Assembly (NCBI GenBank): GCA_027475525.1
Contig: JAMWFC010000130.1
Coordinates: 310,001-374,000 of the forward strand
DNA length: 64,000 bases
Direction of reading: 5' to 3'
Origin: Macrolepiota albuminosa
Taxonomy: Eukaryota; Basidiomycota; Agaricomycetes; Agaricales; Agaricaceae
Of this stretch, positions 1 through 11,235 are shown piece after piece. Both the position numbers and the translations under genes were made by a program. The notes below the pieces were generated by a model that ran no database searches, was not told where the DNA came from, and saw only the letters and a list, made by a program, of their open reading frames with translations. The number at the start of each line of letters is the position of its first letter. The first letter of the stretch is position 1.

Positions 1-1
1 G

Positions 2-624
2 ATATCATCACGCACATGGCGGTGTGTGCGAGCACGGATCGGGGTAAGATTGGGAGGATCGTGTTGGGGGAGTACGTTACTGCTAGTCAGGCGCAGAGGA
101 AGTGGTATACGAGGGTTATGCGGAAGGTCGGTGGGGGTGGGTATCGGCTTGGTGCGGTGCGTGTTGTGTTTTTGCATTTTTGCTTTGGGGGTTACGTTTG
201 AGGGCGTTGGGCTGACGTGATGTGATGTGATAGAATTCGGCGAATATCGTTGTGCAGAATCGCATGATGGGACAGTTGGAGGAGGAGAAGATGCAGGTGT
301 ATGTAGGCTTGGGATTAGGTTGTTGTACAAGGTTCGTTGGTGGTGTGGTGTTTCTTACTGCGTTTTTTTCTTATTATTTTTTTTCGTTGAGTAGGGCACG
401 ACGAACAGGATGGAAGGCGGGCGAGGTGCGTGTCGCAGTCCTTGGTGTGACTCGTTGCTCTTACAACTCCCTCGCTTTCTTGTTCGTTGGCTTGTTGGCT
501 TTCCCACTCCTCCAGCTAGGAAACTGCTCAAGTTGCTCTCGTTCAAGCAGGGAGCCAAGTACGACTCGCCGCAGTCTGCTGCTGAGATCCCTGCGTTTAT
601 CAAGTTTCATGGGTTGAATGTCGA
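2..624 (+). pseudogene. Phosphatidylserine decarboxylase (C2-PSD type) fragment
   Basis: Exons at about 2-156, 234-327, 395-425 and 516-624 read as the region before the catalytic domain of a fungal PSD2-like phosphatidylserine decarboxylase, which makes phosphatidylethanolamine from phosphatidylserine. Family-typical strings are VTASQAQRKWYT, GQLEEEKMQVYV, RMEGGRA and EIPAFIKFHGLNVD. The introns (157-233, about 328-394, 426-515) have GT..AG ends. The gene begins before the window. In exon 2 one base appears to be missing near 317, shifting the frame inside the expected LRLLYKG motif. At about 624 the decarboxylase sequence stops and ABC-transporter sequence follows in the same frame with no intron, so the catalytic domain (LGST self-cleavage site) is absent. 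Family identification is from memory of related sequences. Confidence 0.66.
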
Positions 625-1500
625 CATATACCTTGCTGAGGCGCTCTTGTTCTACGTCAGCGCTATTTTGATCGTCAAAGGCCGTTATACGTATTTCCAG
701 GCGGTCGAAGTCCTCAATCTTGTTGTGTTTAGCGTGACTATCGGCTCACAACTCATGGCATTCAGTGCGTACCTTCATACCTCCACTCAACCTAACCATA
801 GCTAACGGATTCCCCACAGCCCAAAAAATTGCCAAGTCTGTGCAGACTACGAGTGATATCCACCGGCTCCTTGAACATTCATCTGCTTACCCCTCCGATT
901 CGACTGGTACTCTTCGTCCTGTCTTCTCCAACTCCAACGTCGCTATCAACCTCTCCAATGTTCATTTTGCTTACCCTTCTCGCCCCGATGTTCCTGTTCT
1001 CCACAATATCAATCTTTCCATAGCCCCTGGCGAGTCAGCCGCTATTGTCGGTTCCTCCTCCGGTTCTGGCAAGTCTACTATTGCTGCCCTCCTTCAACGG
1101 CTCTACGAGCCTGCGTCTGGCAGCATCACCATCGCCGGCGTACCTCTCAGGGACATTGAAGCTGCTCACCTCCGAGAACACGTGTCTGTCGTCTCGCAAC
1201 AGCCTCACCTCTTCGACGCGAGCATCGCCGAGAACATACGGTACGGCAGTGGGCTCGACAAAATCAGAAGTCAACATCCGCAATGCAGCCAAGGCGGCGA
1301 ACGCCCACGAGTTTGTGATGGACCTTCCACATGGGTACGACACGTTCGTCGGCGAGAACGTTACTTTGCTTTCTGGCGGCCAGGCACAGCGTCTGCAAAT
1401 TGCTTGGGCGCTTGTGAGGTCGTCCAGCCCACAACCTCATCACCCCCAACTCCTTCTCATATCCGAAACGCCAATCACTCTTCTTACCACATCCTGTACA
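625..1500 (+). pseudogene. ABC transporter (STE6/ABCB-like) fragment: last TM region and degenerate NBD
   Basis: Residues encoded at 625-764 (ALLFYVSAILIVKGRYTYF then VTIGSQLMAF) match the end of an ABCB transmembrane domain. A 55-nt intron (765-819, branch site gctaac) joins to QKIAKSVQTT and an ATP-binding domain. The Walker A reads GSSSGSGKST, with one extra serine that breaks the G-x4-GK spacing. The Q-loop VVSQQPHLFD is present. A frameshift at about 1240-1260 separates this from AAKAANAHEFVMDLP and the signature LSGGQAQR, which lie in another frame. Where Walker B should be, the sequence reads LLLISE, so the catalytic Asp is replaced. The N-terminal half of the transporter is missing. 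It is a decayed fragment joined to the decarboxylase fragment upstream. Confidence 0.78.
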
Positions 1501-2159
1501 TTAGCTCTCAGACGCAACCACTATCTTCACAACCAAGCTCCTAGCGCGTGCGTAGCAGCGCAATTCAGGCGATCCACATGGCACTAAGTGGACAAAGACC
1601 ACCGAGTGGTCCCCGCGGACGTGGTCCGACGATCTATGGTGTTACTATGGTCAATCTTAGTGCGGCAATGGGTTTAGTGCCCGTCCAGTTCACTATCTCT
1701 CCTCCTCCGGCGACTGCACCTCTGCCCGGATCTGTTCCATCGCCATCGGTACTTTCTTCAGCTGCCACCACTTCCCCGCAGCCTCCTATTCATGCTCCCG
1801 TAATATCAACATCGTCGCACCGTCAGCTTCAGTTCCTGTGCCGAGGATTGCAGTGAGGAGAGTAGGGTCTTTGGATATATCTTCCACGGGGAATGGGCAT
1901 GTTGGTACTGGTGTCGAGCCTTCAGGGAAAGGGATGGGTGGGGCGAAAGATTTCTGCTTGTGAACAGGTGACTGTTCGTTGGACTATCCCACATCGGTGG
2001 TGTCTGTTCAAGACACCTACCAATATGTCCACACTACCCATATGTCCGCTCCGTTCCTCCCTCTCGAGGCCCTACCTTCCCTCCTGCCAACCCGTCGACG
2101 GTCAGGACCCCCAGAGAAATGCCCTCTCTCAGCATCCACGCACCTGAACGAAGCGTCGT
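1501..2159. other. No gene recognised
   Basis: Only short Pro/Ser-rich open frames without a recognisable domain are present after the ABC fragment. They may be remnants of a neighbouring gene. Confidence 0.4.
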
Positions 2160-2385
2160 TAGCGCTAGAGATTAAGAGCAGAACATATAGAGTCCTACAG
2201 CATTTATGGAAACTCTTTTCTTTGAGAAAATAAAACAAAGGGTTCTGATCACAGTCGCAAATGTTCGCTTCCATACGCACCTTTGTTTAATGAACGAGTT
2301 GGGAGCAATTCAAATTGTTTGTCTGCAGGCGCGTAGCGAGTCGATGCGAGACGACGAGCGACTCCAGCTCCGCAGATATTCCAGA
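2160..2385. repeat. Dispersed repeat, copy 1 (second copy at 19370-19560)
   Basis: The stretch from the ataaaacaaag motif through gcgagacgacgagcgactcc recurs, diverged by perhaps 20-25 percent, at 19370-19560 on the same strand. It sits just past the 3' end of the Tnp2 gene, while the second copy lies upstream of the RING gene. It could be the edge of a transposon family, but no terminal repeat was identified. Confidence 0.6.
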
Positions 2386-2474
2386 TGAAAAGATAGCGAT
2401 TGCCTCAGATACACGAAGCTACAAGGCATTAAATAGATTGTATACAAAGCTTGCGCCACTTGTCAAGGTAAAAA

Positions 2475-5400
2475 CTAAGTTTGCGATAAGTACACTCCAT
2501 AAAAAAAAACAGAAATGCTTGAGACACTTACGCGCCTCGTTGACACAACTGCGATATATTCATCCCATTCCATTCGCGCACAATGTACTTCAATATCAGA
2601 AACCATTGCAGCCTTGAGTTGCGTATCCGTACGGGCGCTCCACACGCTCGCTCCAAGCTCAGGCCATGCTGCATATGGATCATGGACAATATCCGAAGGC
2701 AGATGATGCAGTCCGACAATCCAAGTTCCTTGCATCTGCGGCTTGACCTGGCCTACAGAAGTGATAGTCAAGCCCGTCTCTGGAAACTCAATTATCTGCT
2801 CGATGATGAATGGAGCAGGAATACTCCGTAATATTACAGAGCTGTTGCCACGATGCCTCGATTCCGTCGTGTACGAAAGACCTTTATGGCGAACATGAGA
2901 TCGCATGAGCGCATGGGATGGAACGACATGATCTGGTCGAGCCCTTCTGAAGGCATCTGCGAAACGAGGGGGGAGGGCAACAAGTTTACCTTTGACTTCT
3001 GATGAGGATTCATTGAAAGTCTCCTGCTCATCTGAATCAGAAAACATCGTTGCTTCACCTTGTTCGACCGCGAGGACGCCACGGGTTTGGGGTCGAACAA
3101 GAGTCTCAAATAATGATAGGCAATCTTTCACGACCTCTGGGCAGCTTTGCTTGAAAAAGAGACCTCTTAAATTGGAAAATTTGTGCCAGGATCGTAACAT
3201 GGTCTCCTCGTACTCATCTGATCTCTTGGTCAATGTACGTACTGACAACCGAGAGAGTTGGGAGGAAACTCACGCTTCTTGTAATTTGTCGACAAACGCT
3301 GTAATTGACCGATCGCGTGCTCGAACGGGAAGGCCCACCACCCATGAACAGGACCAAAGAGTTTGATGAACTCTGGAATGTGAAATGCAACATGATGGTT
3401 GGGAAGGCAGTCGTAGAGTGGAAACAGTCGCTGTAGCCCTTTTCGATATTCCATCATGAACTTGAGATAGCGGGTGCAGTGCTCATCGCTAGTGACTCGA
3501 GAGGTGGCAAGCAAAACTGCCGACATAAGTGACATGGTAAGTTGCAGAAAGTCTAATCGGTCTTGTTCAAGGTGCTTGGACCAGAGACGTATCAACGACA
3601 GTGGTAAATTCAAACAGCCTAAAGTTCGCCACTCATCTGCTTTGAGCTTCGATCCGGAGGAAAGAGGGACCGAAGGCATCCATGAAGGCTTTACGACAAA
3701 TTCTAGATCATCCACAATCGTCTTCATCTCTTCATCTGTGAAAACACTCCCAGGTTGCCAAATCTCGTCATTTGCAGCTTGTTTCGATCGCTATTTAGGC
3801 TAATTAGCTGTGCGAATAAATGAATAAATTGAGCTGTCCTACCCAGGTGACGATAGCTCGGGCATAATACTCTCTAGTAAATCTCGTAGGGCGAGGAAAT
3901 GTTTCACAGCCATCTAATCCTTTTGCAACACACCGCAAAGCCGGCAAACTGGATTTGGACCATTTTTTAACTGCGTCCTCATATTCTTGTCCCTGTTCAC
4001 TGAATTGCATTGGCTGTGATAACCATTTAACAAGCGCGCGGACATCCTTGGCGTATGATTTGTTCTCCGGTTGGGGATTGTCCGCTGAGAAACGTATCTT
4101 GACAACAAGACCTTTCGTAGGCTTTCCCCTCTCTTGACCTTTCTTTGTCTTTCCCTCGTCGTAGCCAAGGATGCTGCGGAAATGCTCCTTAATCAGGCCA
4201 AGGAACAGATTGTGCATGACATCAACAACGAGGAACGATGACGGTTTGTAATATGGTAGCCTGAGAAGCTCAGTCCATCGAACACCTGAATTGTTGACAA
4301 TATCCTGAGCGTCTTCTGGAGAGGAAGCATTGAGGTACTTCTCCGCCTGCTCCCTGGATTCCGCATCGGTGCGCGGTACCCAGAAATCATAGTTGTAATC
4401 ATTGTATCCATGAAGTGATCTGGAACATTCGCACCGAGAACAAAACTTTTCATGACTTATTGCGGTAAAGCCTCCCACTTTTCGCGCCATCATCAAGTCA
4501 CAAATTACAAGAATGATAGCACAGTGCACGACGCGCCCATAAAGATACTTGGCAGTCTGGTTGAAGAAAACGCCTGACCAAAGTTCGAGGAAAGCGTCGA
4601 CAATGGGTTTCATATAAGGATTCAAACCATCCACTTCCACAGGGGGTTCACGCGGGCCAGGAATTAGCTGCACAAACAAATTTTCTGGTTTGTTCCGTTC
4701 CTCAATCGGTAGGTTTAGGCATGCAAGAGAGATCATGCCCACAGATATCTTCTTTCCGGCTTGCTTATTGCCCAGGGGATTGAAAAAATCAACGCCCAGT
4801 GAGAACAGATAGCGCCCAGCGCTTTCACCGCCACACGCACTAAAATGAGTTTTACCATCAGGACCGTTCAAGTCCCGGATGGCAGAACCTTGGAAGATAT
4901 CGGTTATCTTCCCGTCCGGCGGAACAACCATCTTTTCCCAAGCCTTATCCATCTTTTGTTCATATCCCTCGCGCGAAAGCAATCCCGCAAGCCAGTCGTG
5001 AAAGTCGAAGACGACATAAGGACGCACGGGGACGAAGATTAAAAATTTTCGCTCTCCAATCGACTTTGGCCGAACGAGTACTTCTTTACATTTGTGGCCA
5101 TGGCGCTTCGCATTGCAGCGCTGCGGGTATACAGGAATACTGTCATGGATGTCCTCTTCCTCAACCTCGATGTACTTTCTACCCTTGCTGCCCTTCGGGA
5201 GCGCACGGTATATTGTGTGACACGCTGGGCAGGCTGCATAAACCTCCGACTTCCTTTCTAACTTCAATGATTTCATCGCCGAACGAATGTCACGAGGGAA
5301 TTTACCGGACAACAAGAATGAGAACGCCTGCGATGCGGCGGGGACCTTTTCAACAACCAAGTTTAGAATTTTTTCGCACATTTCAAAGAGCCAGTAGGTA

Positions 5401-6202
5401 CCCCGACGAGGGAGTCGGAGGACGACGTGGCAGACGGCGATCATGAGAATCACGGCCTGCAGAAAAGGAGCTACTCCTAGAAAGCCAGAAAGGAAGTGCG
5501 GGGCTACATACAACGATTATCAGTAGACAGTATCACAGAATGTACTTCGGTAAACCCACCACTATCAAATGTGCTCCCAGCGGCTGCTCGGGGTTCTGCA
5601 ATACGCTTCTGCAGCGCATCCTGCCACGACTGGGTGGTAACTTCAAGGAGCGAGAAGACATCGTCATACACCACCATAACTGCTTGGTGGCTTTCTACCA
5701 CAGCTGGAATCTTCGACGCTGCCAGGTTAATGAGTTTGATTCTTTCTTCGACCACTGCCTGCCTGATGCGGCTGAGCGCTATCGTCTTGTCCGACAAAGC
5801 TTTATCGTCTGGTTGAGCAGACACAACTCCTATCATCAATAGCTCTGCACGCAAGGAGCCTAAGGCATTCTCGATGTCTTTCAAGAGGAACGTAAGTTTC
5901 CTTGTCCTGGAAAACCGAGTATCTGCTCCAGGAGAAGGTGGCTCTACCGCGGACGGATGTAAAGTGAGGCTGCCGATCGGAAGATTATCTATTGCATTGG
6001 CCAGTTCAGCATTATGGGCCGCCAAAGCCGCTTCTTGAGAGGCATTGACCATGGCGACGACCTGCGCGGTCCGGTCCATATCATTGTGCTTCTTCCACGT
6101 GCGACGAGGGACCAAACGCCCTCTTTCAGTCCCTGAAATTGTTTCATCCTTGCACCTGGCGTAAGTACACTGGCAAACTTGAAGCTTCTCGTCGTCGTTC
6201 AT
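2475..6202 (-). CDS. Tnp2-type (CACTA/EnSpm, CMC superfamily) transposase
   Basis: The exons run from an ATG at 6202 to a stop near 2475. The N-terminal exon (6202-5504) holds the Cys/His segment CQCTYARCKDE followed by LVPRRTWKKH, typical of basidiomycete Tnp2 proteins. The main exon (about 5500-3830) has the transposase core: FDFHDWLAGLL, an FSACGGESAGRYLFSLGVDFFNP region, a CSRCECSRSLHGY cysteine cluster and VVDVMHNLFLGLIKEHF. The next exons (3727-3250, 3240-2475) give FGPVHGWWAFPFEHAIGQLQ and a C-terminal extension. The introns at about 3728-3803 and 3240-3290 have canonical ends. Reading frames are long and uninterrupted, so the protein may be functional. It would cut and paste its element in the nucleus. 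Terminal inverted repeats beginning CACTA were not found, so element limits are unknown. Confidence 0.85.
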
Positions 6203-6656
6203 GTAAAAAAGCAGAATAGAGCCCGAGATAGATAACCGATAATCGCAGGTAGTCCTGCATGTGATATCAAACCGGCTCATTGTCCTTTTTAGCCGAAGTT
6301 TGCTTTGATATCAAGATCACCAAACGAAGTTAATCGAGACCCTCGCATTCGAGGAAACTTCAATAATCGCAGAAAGGGTGATTTAACATTCCAACACTTT
6401 ATTATGCGGTTCGAGGAAACGCGTGACAAATTCTTAAAATCAAGGGCGCAAGACAACCACGAGATACTAAGGCAGTTTATTCTGCATATCGGACAAATTC
6501 TGCAGCAAGATCTCCAAAGTTGCCAGGTTGTCTCGTTTAGTTCCACATTCCTGCTTAACTTCTCACTCATCTCCGCATCTCGGTCAATCAACACATCTGC
6601 CAAACAAAGCGCAAGTACACCCTAAGTGAACTCCAGACGGAAGACGAGCGTACACG
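6203..6656. other. Intergenic, no gene recognised
   Basis: A 104-residue frame on the minus strand shows no domain. This is probably the 5' flank of the transposase gene and the 3' flank of the coiled-coil gene. Confidence 0.4.
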
Positions 6657-9600
6657 CTAAGGAGCGACATGTCCAGACACTCTGCCATCGCCTTCGTTGC
6701 TAGGGGTACTCCATGGAACACGAAGCACGCTACGGACACGGCCGCGCATCAAGGAACCACCACGTCCGCGCGTCGGAGTACTTCTGGGTCCAAGACCACT
6801 CAAGCCAGCAGAAGTTGTTAAGGGAGATGGTTGTGGGTGTTCCACGTGCAAGGCAGTAGGAAGCTCTTCGGCTCTGGAACTTATTAGTCGCTGAGAACGA
6901 CGTGGATCAAGGGTGATAAATTTGTCCCGCAATCGAGCGCTGGAGTTCGTGTGCACACAGGGCGGAATTGTAATTACATGTTTTTCAGTAAGTTGGGCAA
7001 CGGAAATCCGTGCTTGCGCTCTCTGAAGCTGTGGCACAGACCTTCTAGGGGTAGATACAAGAGTGGCGGACGATACAACGCGAGAGTCAAGAGACGAGGA
7101 AGGTGCTGCAATTCGGGTGGCTCCGCGAGCGGGGAGGGGATCAGTTTCGTCGACATTCATGTTGTCCGGCTCTTCCTGATAGGGGAAGCTCTCGCCCTCG
7201 TCTGGTTCAGGTGTCCCCAAATCATTATGATCGTCCTCGGCTTCTTGATCATGGGCCTAGAGCTGATCAGAACGGGTTAAGAGAGAAGGACATAATAATC
7301 TTACTTCTTGTTGGCCTTGAAGCGACACTGAGACCGACTCAGATGCTGGTACTGACTGAGCCGGTACTGTCTTTAGCAAGTCCAGCTTGGCAGTGAGAAT
7401 GATCTTCTCAGCTTCAACAACTTCCAGTCGAGTCCTGGCATTGATCAATTCGGAATCCATCGACTCCACTTTAGCTTTGTACTTGGTAGTCGAGACACGG
7501 GCTGCAGATAGAATGTCCTCTACAGACGCCTTATCCTGCCGCACCTTGTGCAATTCCTTCTCGGGGTGAGCTATTGTGCTTGGAAGGAAAGAACAAATAC
7601 CAACGTTCTTTAATTCTCGAACCTCATTTTCCCTTTCTTGAAGTGTCTGTCAAATACGACAAGTGTAAGCAAAGGCAGATCACAACAGAATGAGGTCAAA
7701 CTCACTGCTGACAATGACAAAGCAGTTGAGGAGTTTGTTTGCATAGCTGACAACTCGTTGCGTAACTGGTGAATGATATCGTCCTTGGACGAGAGCTCCG
7801 TCGAAGCTTCTTTTTTGATTTGCAAGACCTCAGAAGTGAGATCTTGAATGATACTATCCTTTGCCTCAGAAGCCTGATTGGCGGCTGCCTAGATAAGCTG
7901 ATTCAATAGGCGTGATTAAAAATAATTGAAAGGGGCCATACCTCCACCTGTTCTAATTCATACCTAATACGTGCTGATGACGCAGCTTCAGCATCAAGTT
8001 TGTTAGAAAGTTCGACTCGTGATGCTTGGACCTCATCCAGTTTTAATTTATTTTCTTGCAGCTCCGTGTCTTTCTCCAGAGTCATTCTAAGCAAGTTTTC
8101 GTTGGCTGCCTGAAATGCAAAGTTACAATGAGAAGGGATATATTATAGAACTATATACCTTTAAATTGAGTCTCATAGATTCAAGTTCGGCGTTGAAACC
8201 GGCCACGAGAGCATTTTTTTCGCTGTCAGTCGCTTCCAGTGCTTCTTGCAACTCTGAATTGGTGACCTTAAAGTTAGCTTCAAGCTCCGATAAGGACGCA
8301 GCTTCAAGTTTGAGCTTGGCGGAAAGTTCGACCCGACTTGATTCAGTCGCGTCTAATTTCAACTTATTTTCTTCTAGTTCCGCGTCTTTCACTTCAATTA
8401 TTTTAAGCAAGCTCTCGTGGGCTGTCTAAAGTGCAAAGCTACAATGAGAAGGGATTCCAACATAGAGTCAGTATGGAATGATTGACCTTGATAGATGCGA
8501 GTTCGGCTTTGAGATCAGCCACGAGAGCATTTGTTATGTTTAGCTGGTCTTCGAGCTTCACATTGAGGGCATCTTTTTCACAGCTCATCGTGTCCAAATG
8601 GGATTCCATGCTTTGCAATTCGTTTCTTGCTTCCTTGAGCTCAGCTTCAAGATCGGCCTTGAGAACATTCTTTTGAAATATCTCCTTGGCCGCCGTTTCG
8701 TTTGCGTGCTTTCAAGCAACAGCAAAAAAAGCCACAATGAGAAGGGATAGATCATAGAGCAAGTACCGATATATACCTTTAAATGGACTTTCATAGATGC
8801 AAGTTTGGCGATGAAACCGGTCGCAAGAGCATTTTTTTCGCCGTCAATCGCTTCCAGTGCTTCTTGCAACTCTGAATTGGTGACCTTAAAGTTAGCTTCA
8901 AGCTCCGATAAGGACGCAGCTTCAAGTTCGAGCTTGGCGGAAAGTTCGACCCAACTCGATTCAGTCGCGTCTAATTTCAACTTATTTTCTTCTAGTTCCG
9001 CGTCTTTCACTTCAATTATTTTAAGCAAGCTCTCGTGGGCTGTCTGTCTAATTTCAACTTATTTTCTTCTAGTTCCGCGTCTTTCACTTCAATTATTTTA
9101 AGCAAGCTCTCGTGGGCTGTCTAAAGTGCAAAGCTACAATGAGAAGGATTTCCAACATAGAGTCAGTATGGAATGATTGACCTTGATAGATGCGAGTTCG
9201 GCTTTGAGATCAGCCACGAGAGCATTTGTTATGTTTAGCTGGTCTTCGAGCTTCACATTGAGGGCATCTTTTTCACAGCTCATCGTGTCCAGGTGGGATT
9301 CCATGCTTTGCAATTCGTTTCTTGCTTCCTTGAGCTCAGCTTCAAGATCGGCCTTGAGTGTTTAAAACAGCGGTGAGAAGAGAACATTGTGACGATTGTA
9401 GAATACCATACTTGGAGAGCAACCTTCTCATCATTTAACGCAGTCCGCTCGCGTTGGAGAGCATCCCTATTATAAGAAATCACTTTGATGTCATGGTCTC
9501 TCTTTGCAATCTCTTCAAGCGCTTTGTTGAGCGCCTCAGTCGTTCCTTCTTTTTGGTTCTGAACAGCAATGGTAAGAGGAAACCGCAAAGAAAGATTGTA

Positions 9601-10365
9601 AGACGTACCTTCAAGAGGTCATTGGAAGATTGTAAATAATCGCGAGCAAGCTTCAGCTCAAGAATGATCTTGTCCTTTGTCGAGACTTCGTCATTGGCAA
9701 TATCTAATCGACGGTTGACCTCGCACAGGATGGCCGAAGATGTCTGTGTAGACTGCAACTGCTTATGTAGGCAATCCCTTTCTGCTGCAAGAGCTGCCAA
9801 TGCGGCCGCTTGACTTTCGAAGTCCTTCGTCGTTACGATCGCAGTACCTTTCCCTGTTCTGGAATGGAAATTCCAGCTCCTAAAACGCACAATGGTGAGA
9901 GAAGACGTAACAACAAGTGGGATGCGGCACACCTTTAATGCACGTTCATAAGAGGATTGTCTGGCCTCTGACATCGCTTCAATGGTCTTGATTTCGCCTT
10001 GCGACATGGTCAATTTGTATTTAATCCTATTCAGCTCAAGGTCTTTTTCCTCAAGCTTTTGCTGGAGATGGGCAATCTCGCCATTGACTTCAGTCCCATT
10101 GATGCCATTGGCGCGAGAATTCTGGGCCAATCACGTCAATATATTGCTGGGATGGATGGGAGAGAAAACGAACAGAAGCAAAGACGCACAAAGCAACAAT
10201 ATTGTCATCGTCGCCTCGGGCGCGCTTCCGTGATCGTGAAGGGACGCCGACATTGCGATTCATATCGGCGGCCGGAAGCAGCGTATAAAACGGGGGATCA
10301 GGTTCCATAGCTACAGTTTCGCTGTTGTTGATACCAGGGAGCTGAAGACCAATCACGGAAGTCAA
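6657..10365 (-). CDS. Large coiled-coil protein, many exons, unknown function
   Basis: The start is an ATG at 10365 (MTSVIGLQLPG...) with a basic stretch SRSRKRARGDDD. A short intron near 10130 leads to NGINGTEVNGEIAHLQQKLEEKD, and about ten further exons are separated by ~50 nt introns (for example 8110-8158, GTATAT..CAG). The body is nearly all heptad-rich Glu/Lys/Leu coiled coil with repeats of the type AELEENKLKLDATESS. The last exon (7220-6657) is a low-complexity tail rich in Arg, Ser and Pro (DPRRSQRLISSRAEELP, TPTRGRGGSLMRGR). An internal segment is duplicated and one artefactual 77-bp duplication (8969-9122) distorts it. The exon model is approximate. Myosin-tail or SMC identity cannot be supported because no ATPase or motor domain is present. 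Confidence 0.62.
8123..9365 (-). repeat. 618-bp tandem segmental duplication inside the coiled-coil gene
   Basis: Positions about 8123-8740 and 8741-9365 are near-identical, offset by 618 bp (for example the ttttaagcaa motif at 8401 and 9019). Each unit holds two coiled-coil exons and introns. A third, more diverged relative of the first exon lies at about 7960-8110. The copies differ at scattered bases, so this duplication is real, unlike the overlapping 77-bp one. Confidence 0.8.
8969..9122. repeat. 77-bp tandem duplication (assembly artefact)
   Basis: Bases 8969-9045 are repeated exactly at 9046-9122. It repeats part of a coiled-coil exon and shifts its frame. Confidence 0.9.
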
Positions 10366-10404
10366 AATTGTTTTATAGCGTCTTCGAGTAAGGGAAAAGT
10401 AATG

Positions 10405-10810
10405 TCACCGAACTGAAAGGAAGATATCAAACACGCTTATGACAAGACGAGATGAAAGGGAGATATCATACACGTTTACATTCCGAACTCCGACTCTTTG
10501 TCGATGTCTCCAACCTTTTGTCAATATATTGAAAGAAAGAAAAGGGCTTTGATAGCTCACCCACGCGCTTTGTTTCCCGTGCATGAACACGCTCATCTCT
10601 TGCAAACACGCTAATCGCCTCGCACTCGTATCGAAGTGCGTAACGAAAGAAATGAAAGAACAATTGAACGCCCCAAATAGATTATGTAATGAACCCGGAC
10701 AAAGGGGTCTTTGTCCTAAAAGCTGAATCAAATGCCAAAGCATGATTGTGGAGATAGACATATAATCATCGCGTGAGGGCGTGAAACACCAGAGAGGAAA
10801 CCAGAACATT
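10405..10810 (-). repeat. Decayed repeat with relatives at 24968-25140 and 21765-21875
   Basis: Read on the minus strand, 10660-10420 resembles 24968-25140 (+): both have agagatgagcg, aagcaaagcgc-like, and a shared peptide core of the type DERVxxREtKRxxELxxPFS. The adjacent 10680-10800 resembles 21765-21875 in inverse orientation (ggacaaag.cctttgtc..attcattacataatc). This is probably an old coding fragment of unknown identity. Nothing else is recognised from 10811 to 11235. Confidence 0.55.
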
Positions 10811-11235
10811 CACAAGATACTCACTAATCTGTTGATTAAAGTGTCTATCTAGTTCACCGTTGAGCTGCTGGTATTCCTGACTTTGACGCCAATGGTGTCA
10901 GATTATATAACACCATGGAAGTCCCCAGAAGAGAGAAGTCAGAAACCCATACGCCACATTGAACAAGGACACTTACCTTGAAATATGCCAAAGCCGACGT
11001 AGATCAGATTTAATTTAACACATCGGGAAATATTCACCTGCCTACCTCCAAACCATGTCGGTTTATTAACAGACGTATCCAATATATGCGTCGGTCCGAC
11101 AACTTGAAAGATTCATAATCATGAAGAATCATTGAATCAAGTGTCGGGATCGCCTACTATGAGGGTATCAAAATAGTCTACTCACATTGTGCTCCATGAT
11201 ATAATTTATGTCAACAGGCAACTACTGGTACATAT

